A DNA stretch of 64,000 nucleotides from Providencia rettgeri (GCF_013255915.1 NZ_CP053896.1:2170001-2234000), one strand, 5' to 3'; shown: positions 47,429 through 57,313, counted from the stretch's first letter. Notes: a model not told the origin generated them from the letters alone. Program-made: numbers and translations.

Positions 47429-48724
47429 ATGACTCGTCGCACCATCAGTGTTGAAGAAAGACCACCATTATTACAAACTATCCCACTGAGCCTTCAACAC
47501 CTGTTTGCTATGTTTGGCGCAACCGTTATCGTACCGATTCTGTTTGGTGTAAACCCCGCGACAATTTTGCTGTTTAATGGAATAGGAACGCTGCTGTACT
47601 TATTTATTTGTAAAGGGCAAATTCCGGCTTATTTAGGTTCAAGTTTTGCATTCATTTCCCCTGTGTTGATTTTATTACCATTAGGTTATGAATTGGCACT
47701 TGGCGGCTTTATCATTTGTGGCGTGTTGTTCTGTATAGTTGCGCTGATTGTTAAAGTTGCAGGAAGAGGGTGGATCAACGTCATGTTCCCCCCAGCGGCA
47801 ATGGGGGCAATCGTAGCTGTAATTGGTTTAGAGCTTGCTCAAACCGCTGCAGGTATGGCAGGGCTATTACCTAAAGATGGCGCAGTGGTTGATTCGAACA
47901 CGTTAATTATTTCCCTGACCACATTATCAGTCACTATTCTCTGCGCGGTCGTTTTCCGTGGGTTTTTATCTATAATTCCAATTTTGATTGGCTTTTTAGC
48001 GGGTTATGCATTGTCCTATTTTATGGGAATTGTGGACTTTACCCCTGTTATTGAAGCGCCATGGTTTGCTATCCCAACATTTTATACACCACGCTTCGAA
48101 TGGTTTGCTATTTTAACCATTTTACCTGCGGCCTTAGTGGTTATCGCTGAGCACGTAGGGCACCTAGTGGTCACGGCGAATATTGTTGAGCGTGACTTAA
48201 TGAAATCGCCAGGTTTGCATCGCTCAATGTTTGCGAATGGGTTCTCGACGGTGATTTCAGGTTTCTTTGGCTCGACACCGAATACGACTTATGGTGAAAA
48301 TATTGGGGTAATGGCAATTACCAAGGTATACAGCACATGGGTGATTGGCGGAGCTGCAATTATTGCTATTTTATTATCTTGTGTTGGTAAATTAGCTGCT
48401 GCTATCCAATTAGTGCCGGTTCCTGTCATGGGCGGGGTTTCACTCTTATTATACGGGGTAATTGGTGCATCAGGTATTCGTGTGTTGATTGATTCAAAAG
48501 TTGATTATAACAAGCCACAGAATTTGATTTTAACCTCAGTGATTTTAATTATTGGTGTTAGTGGTGCGGTTATCCATATCGGTCAAGCGGAACTTAAAGG
48601 TATGGCACTGGCGACGATTGTCGGGATATTTATGGCATTATTGTTCCGTTTTATAACGTTTGTTAGGCCTGAAAAGCAATTTGTAACATCTGAAGTGCAA
48701 GAGCTTGATAGCAATAAAAAATAA
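47429..48724 (+). CDS. uraA: Uracil:H+ symporter UraA
   Basis: A NCS2-family (nucleobase-ascorbate) transporter of 431 residues with 14 helices. The family segments HLFAMFGATVIVPILFG, AYLGSSFAFISPVL, AEHVGHLVVTANIVERD and GSTPNTTYGENIGVMA are clear. The uracil-binding Glu residues (E241 and E290 in E. coli) correspond to the Glu in AEHVGH and in YGEN. It imports uracil for Upp. AAAGAGGAT lies before the ATG. A hairpin follows the stop. Confidence 0.96.
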   Translation: MTRRTISVEERPPLLQTIPLSLQHLFAMFGATVIVPILFGVNPATILLFNGIGTLLYLFICKGQIPAYLGSSFAFISPVLILLPLGYELALGGFIICGVLFCIVALIVKVAGRGWINVMFPPAAMGAIVAVIGLELAQTAAGMAGLLPKDGAVVDSNTLIISLTTLSVTILCAVVFRGFLSIIPILIGFLAGYALSYFMGIVDFTPVIEAPWFAIPTFYTPRFEWFAILTILPAALVVIAEHVGHLVVTANIVERDLMKSPGLHRSMFANGFSTVISGFFGSTPNTTYGENIGVMAITKVYSTWVIGGAAIIAILLSCVGKLAAAIQLVPVPVMGGVSLLLYGVIGASGIRVLIDSKVDYNKPQNLILTSVILIIGVSGAVIHIGQAELKGMALATIVGIFMALLFRFITFVRPEKQFVTSEVQELDSNKK

Positions 48725-48743
48725 GCTATGTGATTTTCCCTAT

Positions 48744-48767
48744 TGCCGTTCGGTTGATCGAGCGGCA
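48744..48767 (+). terminator. Hairpin after uraA
   Basis: TGCCGTTCG / CGAGCGGCA arms (one G-T pair) around GTTGAT, followed by TTTGCTC. A modest terminator. Confidence 0.6.
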
Positions 48768-48851
48768 TTTGCTCACCGTTCTTATTCATCTATCCGTGTT
48801 TTTTATGGTAAACTGCTAGATGAAAATTGATTTGTACAGCCAGAGGCGCTT

Positions 48852-49553
48852 CTGAACACACCATCACAGCTTTCATTACCACTATATCTGCCAGATGATG
48901 AAACCTTTGCAAGCTTTTATGCAGGGGAAAATGGGGCGTTGCTGTCTGCTATTCAGTCTGCTATTAATCAACCACACGGTAGTTATATCTATTATTGGTC
49001 GCGAGAAGGTGGTGGAAAAAGCCATTTATTACATGCGGCTTGTGCTGAACTGTCTGAACAAGGCATTGCAGTAGGCTATGTCCCTTTAGATAAACGTGCA
49101 TATTTTGTCCCTGAAGTACTAGACGGTATGGAACATTTATCACTCGTTTGTATTGATAATATTCAGTGCATCGCGGGTGATGAAGAGTGGGAAATGGCGA
49201 TTTTCAATTTATATAATCGTATTTTGGAAATTGGCCGAACTTGTTTATTAATCACTGGGGATAGGCCACCTCGGCAAATCGAACTGAAATTACCTGATTT
49301 AGCCTCTCGCCTTGATTGGGGACAAATTTATAAACTTCATCCACTGAGCGACGAAGATAAAATTTGGGCACTGCAATTACGTGCTCGTATTCGTGGTTTC
49401 GAATTACCAGAAGATGTGTGCCGTTTCGTATTAAAACGCTTAGATAGAAAAATGGGAACCTTGTTTGATATCTTAAACAAACTTGACCACGCATCCATCG
49501 TTGCTCAGCGCAAATTAACGATCCCTTTCGTAAAAGATATTCTAAAACTTTAG
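48852..49553 (+). CDS. hda: DnaA inactivator Hda (CTG start)
   Basis: A 233-residue AAA+ protein, the same length as in E. coli. Together with the beta clamp it stimulates ATP hydrolysis by DnaA after initiation. I start it at CTG 48852. This puts the beta-clamp-binding motif QLSLPL at residues 6-11, as in E. coli, and reproduces the E. coli N terminus ([20 protein letters not shown]). The first in-frame ATG/TTG-like start lies at 48939 and would delete this essential motif. The Walker A region is [18 protein letters not shown], Walker B is [10 protein letters not shown] and sensor 1 is [14 protein letters not shown] precedes the CTG. Confidence 0.93.
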   Translation: MNTPSQLSLPLYLPDDETFASFYAGENGALLSAIQSAINQPHGSYIYYWSREGGGKSHLLHAACAELSEQGIAVGYVPLDKRAYFVPEVLDGMEHLSLVCIDNIQCIAGDEEWEMAIFNLYNRILEIGRTCLLITGDRPPRQIELKLPDLASRLDWGQIYKLHPLSDEDKIWALQLRARIRGFELPEDVCRFVLKRLDRKMGTLFDILNKLDHASIVAQRKLTIPFVKDILKL

Positions 49554-49566
49554 TAGACTAAACGAG

Positions 49567-49588
49567 TTGGCAGCCGCATAGCTGCCAA
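49567..49588. terminator. Bidirectional hairpin between hda and arsC
   Basis: TTGGCAGC / GCTGCCAA arms around CGCATA, between convergent genes. Confidence 0.65.
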
Positions 49589-49596
49589 AATAGTGA

Positions 49597-49953
49597 CTAT
49601 AAGATTTCACAGACTTGCTCAGGCGGGCGGCCTAAGCGTGCTTTATCACCATTAACAACGATAGGGCGTTCAATCAACTTAGGGTTCTCATGCATCGCTT
49701 TAATGAGTTGGTCCTGAGTTAAGCTGTCATCGTTTAAATTCAATTCCTTATACAGCTCTTCTTTGGGGCGCATTAATTGACGAGCATCTTTAAAGCCTAA
49801 CATTTTAAGGAGTTTTTTGATCTCAGCTACCGTTGGGGGTGTTTTTAAATACTCGACCACCGTGGGAGTGATACCCTTATCAGTTAAAAGGGCTAGGGTT
49901 TCACGACTTTTAGAACAACGAGGGTTGTGGTAAATCTTAATCGAATTCGTCAT
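49597..49953 (-). CDS. arsC: ArsC-family reductase, YfgD-like
   Basis: A thioredoxin-fold protein of 118 residues of the glutaredoxin-dependent ArsC family. The active-site Cys13 lies in NPRCSKSRET, and ERPIVVNGDKARLGRPPE forms the Arg-rich arsenate-binding end. It matches E. coli YfgD (119 residues), which is annotated as a putative arsenate reductase, rather than the plasmid arsC. No arsB or arsR is nearby, so arsenic resistance is doubtful. It starts 12 bases past the bepA stop and is probably co-transcribed. Confidence 0.9.
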   Translation of the reverse strand: MTNSIKIYHNPRCSKSRETLALLTDKGITPTVVEYLKTPPTVAEIKKLLKMLGFKDARQLMRPKEELYKELNLNDDSLTQDQLIKAMHENPKLIERPIVVNGDKARLGRPPEQVCEIL

Positions 49954-49965
49954 TATTTTAACTCC

Positions 49966-51429
49966 TTACGGTTTTGCATTTTTGTCACGTAATTGTAGTT
50001 TTCTAAGCGCATCAATGCGAGCGTCATAACGCTGTTGTTCATAGCTGCCTAAACGGCTTTGACGGCTAGCATCGCTGAGATAATTAATCGCAGTGTCATA
50101 ATTACCCCGTAATGCCATTCCTTCTGCGTAAGCGGCGAGTTCTTCTGTACGTTTACCTTGCTTTGCAGACGCTTCAGCCAGTAAATCCCAGCCAATCGGG
50201 TCATCAGGGTAATCAAACGTATATTTATTCAACAAGGTTGTTGCTTCTTTATATTGATGATTATTAATTAATGCGTTGGCAAGGTTAACAATGAAAACAG
50301 TATTTTTCGGTGTTTTTTTCAATGCGTTTTGTAAACGCGAAACTGCTCTAGCAACTTGATTTTGTTCGATATCGACATCCGTCATACTATCAATAAACCA
50401 AGGGTTATCAGGTTGTTTCGCTAATAGCTCTGTCAGGATTTTACCTGCTTCTGCATATTTTTTGTCCTGAGAAAGAAGTAACGCTTTACCATATTGTGCC
50501 GCAATTTGCTCTTGTGCAGAACCTTTCCCGTAATTTTCAATAATTTGGTCTAAGGCATGTTTTTGCTCGGTGCTATACATGGCCAAAATACGAACGCGAG
50601 CTAACATAAAATCTAGTGATGATGGCACACTCACTTTAGGATATTGATTAGAGCGGTTTCTTGCATCCGCTAAACGGCTATCCGGTAAGGGGTGCGTTAA
50701 TAGGATTTCAGGGGGCTTCGACATATAACGAGTTTGGTCTGACATCGTTTGCATAAAATCAGCCATGGCGTGTGGGTCAAAGCCAGAGCGCCTTAATGTC
50801 TGCAAGCCAATACGGTCAGCTTCTTGTTCATTGGCTTGGGTAAAGCTGATCATACCTTGTTGAACCCCAGCCATTGTTCCTGTTAAAGCGGCAAAACCGG
50901 CTTGAGGATTCGCCATCACTAACAGTAAAGAACCAATGGTCCCTGCAATCGCGAGAGGAGTGGTGCTTTTCTGGTCTTCCATCATTCGCGCAAGGTGTCT
51001 TTGCGTGACGTGAGATATTTCGTGAGCCATGACTGATGCGAGCTGGCTTTCATTTTGGCTGTACCGAAATAATGCGGAATGCAGCACGACATTACCCCCA
51101 AAATAGGCATATGCGTTAATATTGGGGTTATTGACTAAATAGAACTTAAACGGTGTTTTAACTGAGTCGGCATTTTTTACTAAGCGCATGCCAAGTTTGT
51201 TAACATACTGAGTTAACAGTGGGTCATAAATAAGAGGGGTACTGGCTCGTATTTGGCGTGTGATTGCGTCTCCCATAATAATTTCTTGGTTGATGCTAAG
51301 AGTGCCTCCCGCCGTCGTTCCTATATCGGGTAAGGTATCTTCAATTGCGCTATAAGCAGGTAAAACTGCACCGTTCATTAGCGCAGCGATCATGAAAGCC
51401 AATAATGGATATTTTAAAGTTTTCTTCAT
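49966..51429 (-). CDS. bepA: Outer-membrane assembly protease/chaperone BepA
   Basis: A periplasmic M48 metalloprotease of 487 residues, the E. coli BepA length, which assists LptD and BAM assembly and degrades misfolded OMPs. A Sec signal ends near LPAYSA. The zinc motif HEISH lies at residues 136-140, identical in position to E. coli. The third ligand Glu is in NEQEADRIG. A C-terminal TPR domain (about 310-480) follows, with TPR-like NLANALINNHQYKEATTLLNKY. I start it at 51429 by alignment; a frame from 51534 adds 35 non-family residues. The pair bepA-arsC has the E. coli yfgC-yfgD order. Confidence 0.94.
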   Translation of the reverse strand: MKKTLKYPLLAFMIAALMNGAVLPAYSAIEDTLPDIGTTAGGTLSINQEIIMGDAITRQIRASTPLIYDPLLTQYVNKLGMRLVKNADSVKTPFKFYLVNNPNINAYAYFGGNVVLHSALFRYSQNESQLASVMAHEISHVTQRHLARMMEDQKSTTPLAIAGTIGSLLLVMANPQAGFAALTGTMAGVQQGMISFTQANEQEADRIGLQTLRRSGFDPHAMADFMQTMSDQTRYMSKPPEILLTHPLPDSRLADARNRSNQYPKVSVPSSLDFMLARVRILAMYSTEQKHALDQIIENYGKGSAQEQIAAQYGKALLLSQDKKYAEAGKILTELLAKQPDNPWFIDSMTDVDIEQNQVARAVSRLQNALKKTPKNTVFIVNLANALINNHQYKEATTLLNKYTFDYPDDPIGWDLLAEASAKQGKRTEELAAYAEGMALRGNYDTAINYLSDASRQSRLGSYEQQRYDARIDALRKLQLRDKNAKP

Positions 51430-51625
51430 GAAACGTGAGTATCCCATACAACATTTAAATTTAGGGTAAGTACCGACTTTATTTCGGGTATGTTTAAGTA
51501 AGGCACCTAAAAACGCGAAAAGTTTAAAACACATGATAGCAAAAGCTATCGTAAAATCTGTTCTTCGGTATAATTTTCGTTACTTTAGGAACTGTCCTTT
51601 GCACTAATTCCCCCAGGAGCAATAA

Positions 51626-52690
51626 ATGCTGGAATTGTTTTTACAGTGGTATCGTCGGCGTTTTGCTGATCCACAAGCCATAGCCCTCTTTACATTACTC
51701 GTATCGGGGTTTGTGATCATCTTCTTTTTCAGCAGTATACTGGCTCCATTGCTGGCGGCAATTGCTTTAGCTTATTTACTTGAATGGCCAACCAATTTAT
51801 TACAGCGTATAGGGTTATCTCGTTCAGTTGCTGTCGGTATTATTTTGACCTTATTCGCTGGAATAAGTGCCATGGTTATTTTAATTATTGCGCCGACGGC
51901 ATGGCAGCAAGGGATTAATTTGATGGCCGATCTACCAAATATGGTTAACCGTTTCAATGAATTCGCACAGAAATTACCAGAGCAATACCCCGCATTAGTG
52001 GATGTTGGCATTATTGATATGATGGCAGATAACCTTCGTAGCCGCATGTCAGGCATTGCAGACTCAGTGGTTAAAGCGTCAGTTGCATCATTAATTGGTA
52101 TTTTTACTTTGGCGGTTTACTTAGTTCTAGTGCCTTTGATGACATTTTTTCTTTTAAAAGATAAAGAACGTATCAGTAAAAGCTTTCTTAAGTTGTTACC
52201 CAAAAATCGTTTGCTAGTGGGCAAAGTTTGGGTCGAAATGAATGAACAAATCACCAACTACTTACGAGGGAAAGTAACAGAAATGGTGATTGTTGGGGTG
52301 GCGACCTATTTATGTTTTGCTTATTTTGACTTGCGCTATTCCGTATTGTTATCGGTTCTTGTCGGAGTAGCGGTATTAATCCCTTATATTGGTGCGGTAG
52401 CGGCCACGATCCCAGTGGTTATTGTTGCGCTCTTTCAGTTCGGTATCGGCAGTGAATTTTGGTACCTAATGTTAGTTTACTTAGTGATCCAAGGTTTGGA
52501 TAGCAACGTTGTTGTGCCTTTATTGTTTTCTGAAGCGGTAAATTTGCATCCACTAGTGATTATTTTATCTGTTGTGATATTTGGTGGGTTATGGGGCTTT
52601 TGGGGCGTATTTTTTGCAATCCCATTAGCAACACTGATTAAAGCGGTCATTCACGTATGGCCGGAAGAGCCAACGGAATCACAAAACTAG
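51626..52690 (+). CDS. perM: AI-2E family transporter PerM
   Basis: A membrane protein of 354 residues with about eight helices, in the AI-2E transporter (PF01594) family. E. coli PerM is 353 residues. Typical segments are the paired N-terminal helices FTLLVSGFVIIFFFSSILAPLLAAIALAYLLEWP, the central FLLKDKERI loop and the C-terminal GLWGFWGVFFAIPLATLIKAVIHVWP. The substrate is not known. CCAGGAGC lies 6-8 bases before the ATG. It is divergent from bepA and convergent with bcp. Confidence 0.92.
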   Translation: MLELFLQWYRRRFADPQAIALFTLLVSGFVIIFFFSSILAPLLAAIALAYLLEWPTNLLQRIGLSRSVAVGIILTLFAGISAMVILIIAPTAWQQGINLMADLPNMVNRFNEFAQKLPEQYPALVDVGIIDMMADNLRSRMSGIADSVVKASVASLIGIFTLAVYLVLVPLMTFFLLKDKERISKSFLKLLPKNRLLVGKVWVEMNEQITNYLRGKVTEMVIVGVATYLCFAYFDLRYSVLLSVLVGVAVLIPYIGAVAATIPVVIVALFQFGIGSEFWYLMLVYLVIQGLDSNVVVPLLFSEAVNLHPLVIILSVVIFGGLWGFWGVFFAIPLATLIKAVIHVWPEEPTESQN

Positions 52691-52699
52691 GTTAGGAAT

Positions 52700-52725
52700 A
52701 GTGCTGTATGGGGGCATACAGCACT
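52700..52725. terminator. Hairpin between perM and bcp
   Basis: Perfect 11-base arms AGTGCTGTATG / CATACAGCACT around GGGG, between convergent genes. There is no T-run on either side, so it may act more as a 3'-end stabiliser. Confidence 0.55.
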
Positions 52726-52737
52726 AAGATGTGGCGA

Positions 52738-53208
52738 TTAAGCGTGTGTATTAATGTAATCAAGCACGATTTCGTGGTGGTTACTGGTTTTAAAATTGTC
52801 AAAGACGTGTTCTATTTTCCCAGTAGGGTCAACGAGGAAGCTAATACGATGAATCCCATCATAGGTTTTCCCCATGAATTGTTTTTCACCCCAAACCCCA
52901 AATTGCTCACATACTTGGTGGTCTTCATCTGATAATAAAGTGAAGTTCAACATCTCTTTTTCAGCGAAACGAGACAGTTTTTCTGGTTTGTCTGTGCTAA
53001 TACCTAATACTTCGACACCTTTCGCTTTAAGTGTATCCATTTCATCACGTAGACCACACGCTTGAACAGTACAACCAGGGGTCATCGCTTTAGGATAAAA
53101 GTAAACTAATACGCGCTGACCCTGATAATCAGAAAGATTGATGAGCTCACCATCTTGGTCAGGAAGGCTAAATTGAGGCGCCTTATCACCGGCTTTCAAT
53201 GGGTTCAT
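52738..53208 (-). CDS. bcp: Thioredoxin-dependent thiol peroxidase Bcp
   Basis: A peroxiredoxin of 156 residues (E. coli Bcp 156). It reduces H2O2 and organic peroxides. The peroxidatic Cys46 and the resolving Cys51 are in TPGCTVQACGLRDEMD, one residue later than in E. coli. The following LGISTDKPEKLSRFAEKEML and FLVDPTGKIEHVF segments are typical. It starts 14 bases after gcvR ends and forms the gcvR-bcp operon, as in E. coli. Confidence 0.95.
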   Translation of the reverse strand: MNPLKAGDKAPQFSLPDQDGELINLSDYQGQRVLVYFYPKAMTPGCTVQACGLRDEMDTLKAKGVEVLGISTDKPEKLSRFAEKEMLNFTLLSDEDHQVCEQFGVWGEKQFMGKTYDGIHRISFLVDPTGKIEHVFDNFKTSNHHEIVLDYINTHA

Positions 53209-53222
53209 TACATATATCTCCG

Positions 53223-53780
53223 TTAACTTTGCATGTTGGGGTTGTTAACAATACTTATGTTGCCTTTAGCATTTAGCATTGTACACAGTTGTTGAAATTT
53301 ATTTTTTATGATTATGCCATTATCGTCCAACGGGTCGTGTGCAGTAATCTGAATCTCCAGTTGAGCGGGCATATCATTATTGGCTGGTTGTGTTTTAGAA
53401 ACAAGCTCTGCGATATTACACTGCGAGGTTGTGAATAAATTTGTGAATTGCTCGACAATACGGGGTGCATCGTCAACAACAACATTCACTGTTACTGTCG
53501 ATGGGTAATAGGTTGTTTGAACACTCTGGGTTCTTTTCATTACGATGAGCAAATCGAGCTCGGCGCCCTTAGGTGGCAATGTCGCCTCTAAAAGGGTGAT
53601 AGCATTCCAACTGCCTGAAAGCATCATAATGAAGGTAAATTCCTTGCCAAACATCGCTAAGCGACTATCTTCAATATTACAATCACACTCGCTGACTAGC
53701 CGTGTAATAGTATTCACAATGCCCGGACGATCTGTTCCCAGCGCAGTAATGACAAGAAATTGCTGTTCAGTCTTAGGCAA
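53223..53780 (-). CDS. gcvR: Glycine cleavage system repressor GcvR
   Basis: A tandem-ACT-domain protein of 185 residues (E. coli 190). GcvR binds GcvA and blocks activation of gcvTHP when glycine is low. The first ACT domain has LVITALGTDRPGIVNTITRLVSECDCNIEDSRLAMFG, and the second has VVVDDAPRIVEQFTNLFTTSQCNIAELVSKT. Two glycine-binding-type ACT motifs are thus visible. It lies upstream of bcp in one unit and is divergent from dapA. Confidence 0.93.
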   Translation of the reverse strand: MPKTEQQFLVITALGTDRPGIVNTITRLVSECDCNIEDSRLAMFGKEFTFIMMLSGSWNAITLLEATLPPKGAELDLLIVMKRTQSVQTTYYPSTVTVNVVVDDAPRIVEQFTNLFTTSQCNIAELVSKTQPANNDMPAQLEIQITAHDPLDDNGIIIKNKFQQLCTMLNAKGNISIVNNPNMQS

Positions 53781-54067
53781 AGTCTATTCCTTAGTATTTT
53801 AATTATGTCAGTTAAACATTTGATTAGAATATAGCAGTAAAATTCTAGCACTAAAAACTGACTGACTATGAAGGTAAGGAAACCATAAAAAAGACAATCT
53901 GCCAAGAGGGGAAATAGACTCTTGCGAGAAATATCAGTGAATTATTACTTCTATTTAAGTTAATGTGCTCGGCATTAACAAAATTCATTAAATTCTTGCT
54001 GTTGGGTGGTTTTCTTCTTTGAAATGAAAAAGTAACATGGTAGTTCAATTATTGAGGGGGTATCGCT

Positions 54068-54976
54068 ATGGCTAATGGAAACGCAAACTATAAAGATTTT
54101 TTAACGGGAAGCATTGTTGCAGTTATCACACCAATGGATTCGGCGGGGCGTTTAGATAAAGCCAGCTTAAAAAAATTGGTGGATTATCATGTTGAAAGCG
54201 GAACAACTGCGATTGTTTCTGTTGGTACAACTGGCGAATCAGCAACCTTAACGCACAAAGAACATGTGGATGTCGTGAAAGCGACACTTGAATTAGCGGA
54301 TGGCCGTATTCCTATTATTGCAGGAGCAGGCGCAAATGCGACAGCTGAAGCTATTTCGCTGACAAATGAGTTTGAAAACAGTGGTGTAGTTGCTTGCCTG
54401 ACGGTAACACCTTATTATAATAGACCTTCTCAGGAAGGGTTATATCAACACTTTAAAGCAATTTCAGAAAACACGAGCTTGCCACAGATTCTTTATAATG
54501 TACCATCACGGACTGGCTGTGATATGTTGCCTGAAACCGTTGGGCGTTTAGCAAAACTGGCGAATATTGTTGCAATTAAAGAAGCAACAGGGAACTTAGC
54601 TAGGGTTCATCAAATCAAAGAACTGGTTGATGATAATTTTGTACTGTTAACAGGTGATGACGCAACAGCACTTGATTTCATGCAACTGGGTGGTCAAGGC
54701 GTTATTTCAGTCACATCCAACGTTGCGGCACCACAGATGGTAAAAATGTGTGACTTAGCGCTTGCAGGCAAATATACTGAGGCGCGTGAATTAAATAAAA
54801 AACTGATGGGGCTTCATCTTCAGTTATTTGTTGAACCAAATCCAATTCCAGCGAAATGGGGCTGTCATCGCTTAGGCCTGATTGCAGATGGTACATTACG
54901 GTTGCCAATGACACCGTTAACCACCTCGGGCCAGCAAAAAGTTGAGGAAGCCTTGAAGCTCGCTGGGTTACTGTAA
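54068..54976 (+). CDS. dapA: 4-hydroxy-tetrahydrodipicolinate synthase DapA
   Basis: A TIM-barrel aldolase of 302 residues, the first committed step of lysine and diaminopimelate synthesis (pyruvate plus aspartate semialdehyde). The Schiff-base Lys is in [12 protein letters not shown] (residue about 171) and the Tyr of [10 protein letters not shown] completes the relay; GTTGESATL is the substrate loop. Compared with E. coli (292 residues) it carries about ten extra N-terminal residues before [14 protein letters not shown]. The ATG at 54068 has GAGGGGG about 8 bases upstream, so the extension appears real. It is followed by bamC with a 16-base gap. Confidence 0.95.
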   Translation: MANGNANYKDFLTGSIVAVITPMDSAGRLDKASLKKLVDYHVESGTTAIVSVGTTGESATLTHKEHVDVVKATLELADGRIPIIAGAGANATAEAISLTNEFENSGVVACLTVTPYYNRPSQEGLYQHFKAISENTSLPQILYNVPSRTGCDMLPETVGRLAKLANIVAIKEATGNLARVHQIKELVDDNFVLLTGDDATALDFMQLGGQGVISVTSNVAAPQMVKMCDLALAGKYTEARELNKKLMGLHLQLFVEPNPIPAKWGCHRLGLIADGTLRLPMTPLTTSGQQKVEEALKLAGLL

Positions 54977-54992
54977 AATTTAGGGAATTTTA

Positions 54993-56048
54993 ATGGCAAC
55001 ATTATTGCAAAAATCGAAGGTTATGAAGGTTGCTGGCCTGTCACTTGTCGTGTTACTGGCAGCCTGCTCCAGCGATCAGCGCTATAAACGTCAGGTCAGT
55101 GGTGATGAGGAATATCTCAATGCTGCGCCATTGAAAGTGTTGAATGTGCCACAAGGGCTGACATTACCAGAACAAAATGGTGAGTATGATATCCCTAAAG
55201 CCACATCAACAGGGGCAATAGGGAAAGCGTTAGACATTCGTCCGCCAGTACTGACAATTTCGCAATTAGCGGGTTCTCGTACAGAGGATAGCGCTCAAGC
55301 AAGTCGTTTGTTGCTAGAAAATACACCTGAAAATAGTGCACTTTGGTCACAAGTTACGATGATCTTAGAGCAAAGAGGTATTCCAGTTTCATCTAAAGAT
55401 GATGGTTCTCGCTCAATTGAAACCGATTGGATCAAATGGGATCGTGCAGATGAAAACGTACCGATTGAGAGTCGCCATAAAGTAACAGTGCAACCAGAAA
55501 ATGGTATGATGGCGTTAACGGTAACCAGCTTAGGCTTACGTCAAGGTGGTGAGACCATTACCGATGTTGTCGAAACTCAACGTTATAACAAACTGTTATT
55601 GAATGAATTAACCGATAACTTATATACGTTGCGTGATACTTCAAACAAAAATAGTATCCAAAATGCTTATGGTATCATTGATGTTCAAACAGGTAGTGAT
55701 GATACTGGCTTACCTTTAGTTGTTGTTCGTGCGCCATTTGATGCAGTATGGGAACGCTTACCACACACCTTAGAAAGTGTTGGCATGAAAGTGGGTGACC
55801 GTACACGTTCAAGTGGTTCTGTGATGGTGACTTATAAAGGTTTAAGCAGTTCAGAATGGCAGGCGTTGGGCATTGATGACCCAACTGTGCCAGAAGCGGA
55901 TTATAAAGTGCAGGTCGGTGATTTAAATAACCGTAGTACACTGCAATTTATCACCACCAAAGGTGTTCCTTTAACACAAAAACAAAATGATGAAATGGTT
56001 GCTGCACTGAAAGCGGCGTTTAGTAAAGCACCAGCTAAAAAGCAATAA
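54993..56048 (+). CDS. bamC: Outer membrane assembly lipoprotein BamC
   Basis: A BAM-complex lipoprotein of 351 residues (E. coli NlpB/BamC 344). The signal peptide ends in a lipobox, VVLLAACSS, with Cys25 as the lipid-modified residue. The unstructured, strongly conserved N-terminal segment RYKRQVSGDEEYLNAAPL binds BamD. Two helix-grip domains follow (about 95-210 and 225-345), with VQVGDLNNRSTLQFI near the end. AGGGAA precedes the ATG. It is the second gene of dapA-bamC and is followed by a terminator. Confidence 0.94.
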   Translation: MATLLQKSKVMKVAGLSLVVLLAACSSDQRYKRQVSGDEEYLNAAPLKVLNVPQGLTLPEQNGEYDIPKATSTGAIGKALDIRPPVLTISQLAGSRTEDSAQASRLLLENTPENSALWSQVTMILEQRGIPVSSKDDGSRSIETDWIKWDRADENVPIESRHKVTVQPENGMMALTVTSLGLRQGGETITDVVETQRYNKLLLNELTDNLYTLRDTSNKNSIQNAYGIIDVQTGSDDTGLPLVVVRAPFDAVWERLPHTLESVGMKVGDRTRSSGSVMVTYKGLSSSEWQALGIDDPTVPEADYKVQVGDLNNRSTLQFITTKGVPLTQKQNDEMVAALKAAFSKAPAKKQ

Positions 56049-56072
56049 TTCAACATTTTTAGATGACTAATT

Positions 56073-56107
56073 AAACCGTAGCTTAAATACAAGCTTCGGT
56101 TTTTTTT
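56073..56107 (+). terminator. Intrinsic terminator of dapA-bamC
   Basis: AAACCGTAGCTT pairs with AAGCTTCGGTTT (one mismatch) around AAATAC, followed by a T-run. Confidence 0.85.
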
Positions 56108-56334
56108 ATTTAAATTGGATGGGTTTGTATTGGGGTAAAGATATTAAGCTTCATACGCATAGGCTGGTGGTTATCAGCTCTGTATTTTGTTTATTTAATG
56201 CTTATCGTAACCTATATGCTTAGTTAATTATTAATTAGCATTCCATCAGTTTCAATTTTCCTTCTCTGGAAGGCTAATTTTATCTTTCATGTTTTCACTT
56301 AAAACAAATGGACAAAAAATCAGTATTTATGATT

Positions 56335-56350
56335 AAGTAATCGTTTGCGT
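56335..56350. promoter_or_regulatory. PurR operator upstream of purC
   Basis: AAGTAATCGTTTGCGT agrees with ACGCAAACGTTTGCGT at 13 of 16 positions, with the right half-site (CGTTTGCGT) perfect. It lies about 220 bases before purC. Confidence 0.75.
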
Positions 56351-56571
56351 CCGCTCCGGAATTTTATTATCATGATTAGCAGTCAATTATAAAATATTGA
56401 ATATCAGCTAGTTAGCGTTTTACATAGTGAATTTCAGTAACTGACTGAAACAGAGCAGAAAATTAACAATGAATAGGCCATTTGAATGGTTTTTGTTCTT
56501 CTGTTACTTATCTGAATCTGCTGTGCAGGTTGATTTTTGTTTAGTTTAATCACATCCCTGGAGTGTGTAAG

Positions 56572-57285
56572 ATGCAAAAGAAAGCTGAGTTGTATCGTGG
56601 TAAGGCAAAAACAGTCTATACCACAGAGGATCCTGATCTACTGGTTCTGGAGTTCCGTAATGATACATCAGCACTCGATGGTGAGCGTATCGAGCAGTTT
56701 GACCGTAAAGGTATGGTAAATAACAAGTTTAACCATTTCATTATGAGCAAATTAGAAGCAGCCGGTATTCCAACGCAAATGGAAGCATTATTGTCTGACA
56801 CAGAAGCTCTAGTGAAAAAGTTAGATATGGTGCCGGTTGAGTGTGTGATCCGCAACCGTGCAGCGGGTTCACTGGTAAAACGCTTAGGTGTTGAAGAAGG
56901 CATGGTGTTAAACCCGCCTTTATTTGACTTATTCTTAAAGGACGATGCCAAGCACGACCCGATGGTGAATGAATCGTACTGTGAGACTTTTGGTTGGGTG
57001 AGTAAAGAAAATTTGGCTAAAATGCGTGAGCTAAGCTACAAAGCCAATGAAGTGCTCAGTAAAATTTTTGCAGATGCAGGGTTAATTTTAGTCGATTTTA
57101 AACTGGAGTTCGGCTTGTATAAAGGCCAGATTGTCTTAGGTGATGAGTTTTCCCCAGACGGTAGCCGTTTATGGGACAAAGAAACACTGAATAAAATGGA
57201 TAAAGACCGTTTTCGTCAGAGCCTTGGTGGTCTAATTGAAGCTTACGAAGAGGTCGCCCGCCGTATTGGCGTGCAGTTAGATTAA
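56572..57285 (+). CDS. purC: SAICAR synthetase PurC
   Basis: Phosphoribosylaminoimidazole-succinocarboxamide synthase, 237 residues as in E. coli. It joins CAIR and aspartate with ATP in purine synthesis. The opening [26 protein letters not shown] forms the ATP site. The [41 protein letters not shown] and [22 protein letters not shown] segments are conserved. I start it at ATG 56572; a GTG three codons upstream is possible but lacks family support. It is monocistronic, with a PurR box and a terminator. Confidence 0.96.
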   Translation: MQKKAELYRGKAKTVYTTEDPDLLVLEFRNDTSALDGERIEQFDRKGMVNNKFNHFIMSKLEAAGIPTQMEALLSDTEALVKKLDMVPVECVIRNRAAGSLVKRLGVEEGMVLNPPLFDLFLKDDAKHDPMVNESYCETFGWVSKENLAKMRELSYKANEVLSKIFADAGLILVDFKLEFGLYKGQIVLGDEFSPDGSRLWDKETLNKMDKDRFRQSLGGLIEAYEEVARRIGVQLD

Positions 57286-57313
57286 TTAATTTCCTATAAT
57301 TTGAATGAGATTT

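Larger units (their letters stand above)
56049..56571. other. Intergenic region and purC control region
   Basis: About 520 bases between bamC and purC. It holds the bamC terminator, the PurR box at 56335-56350 and a leader of about 200 AT-rich bases before purC. No gene was found. Confidence 0.6.

Noticed and set aside
52708-52932. 74-codon plus-strand frame over bcp
   Set aside because: Antisense shadow of bcp that starts inside the perM/bcp hairpin.
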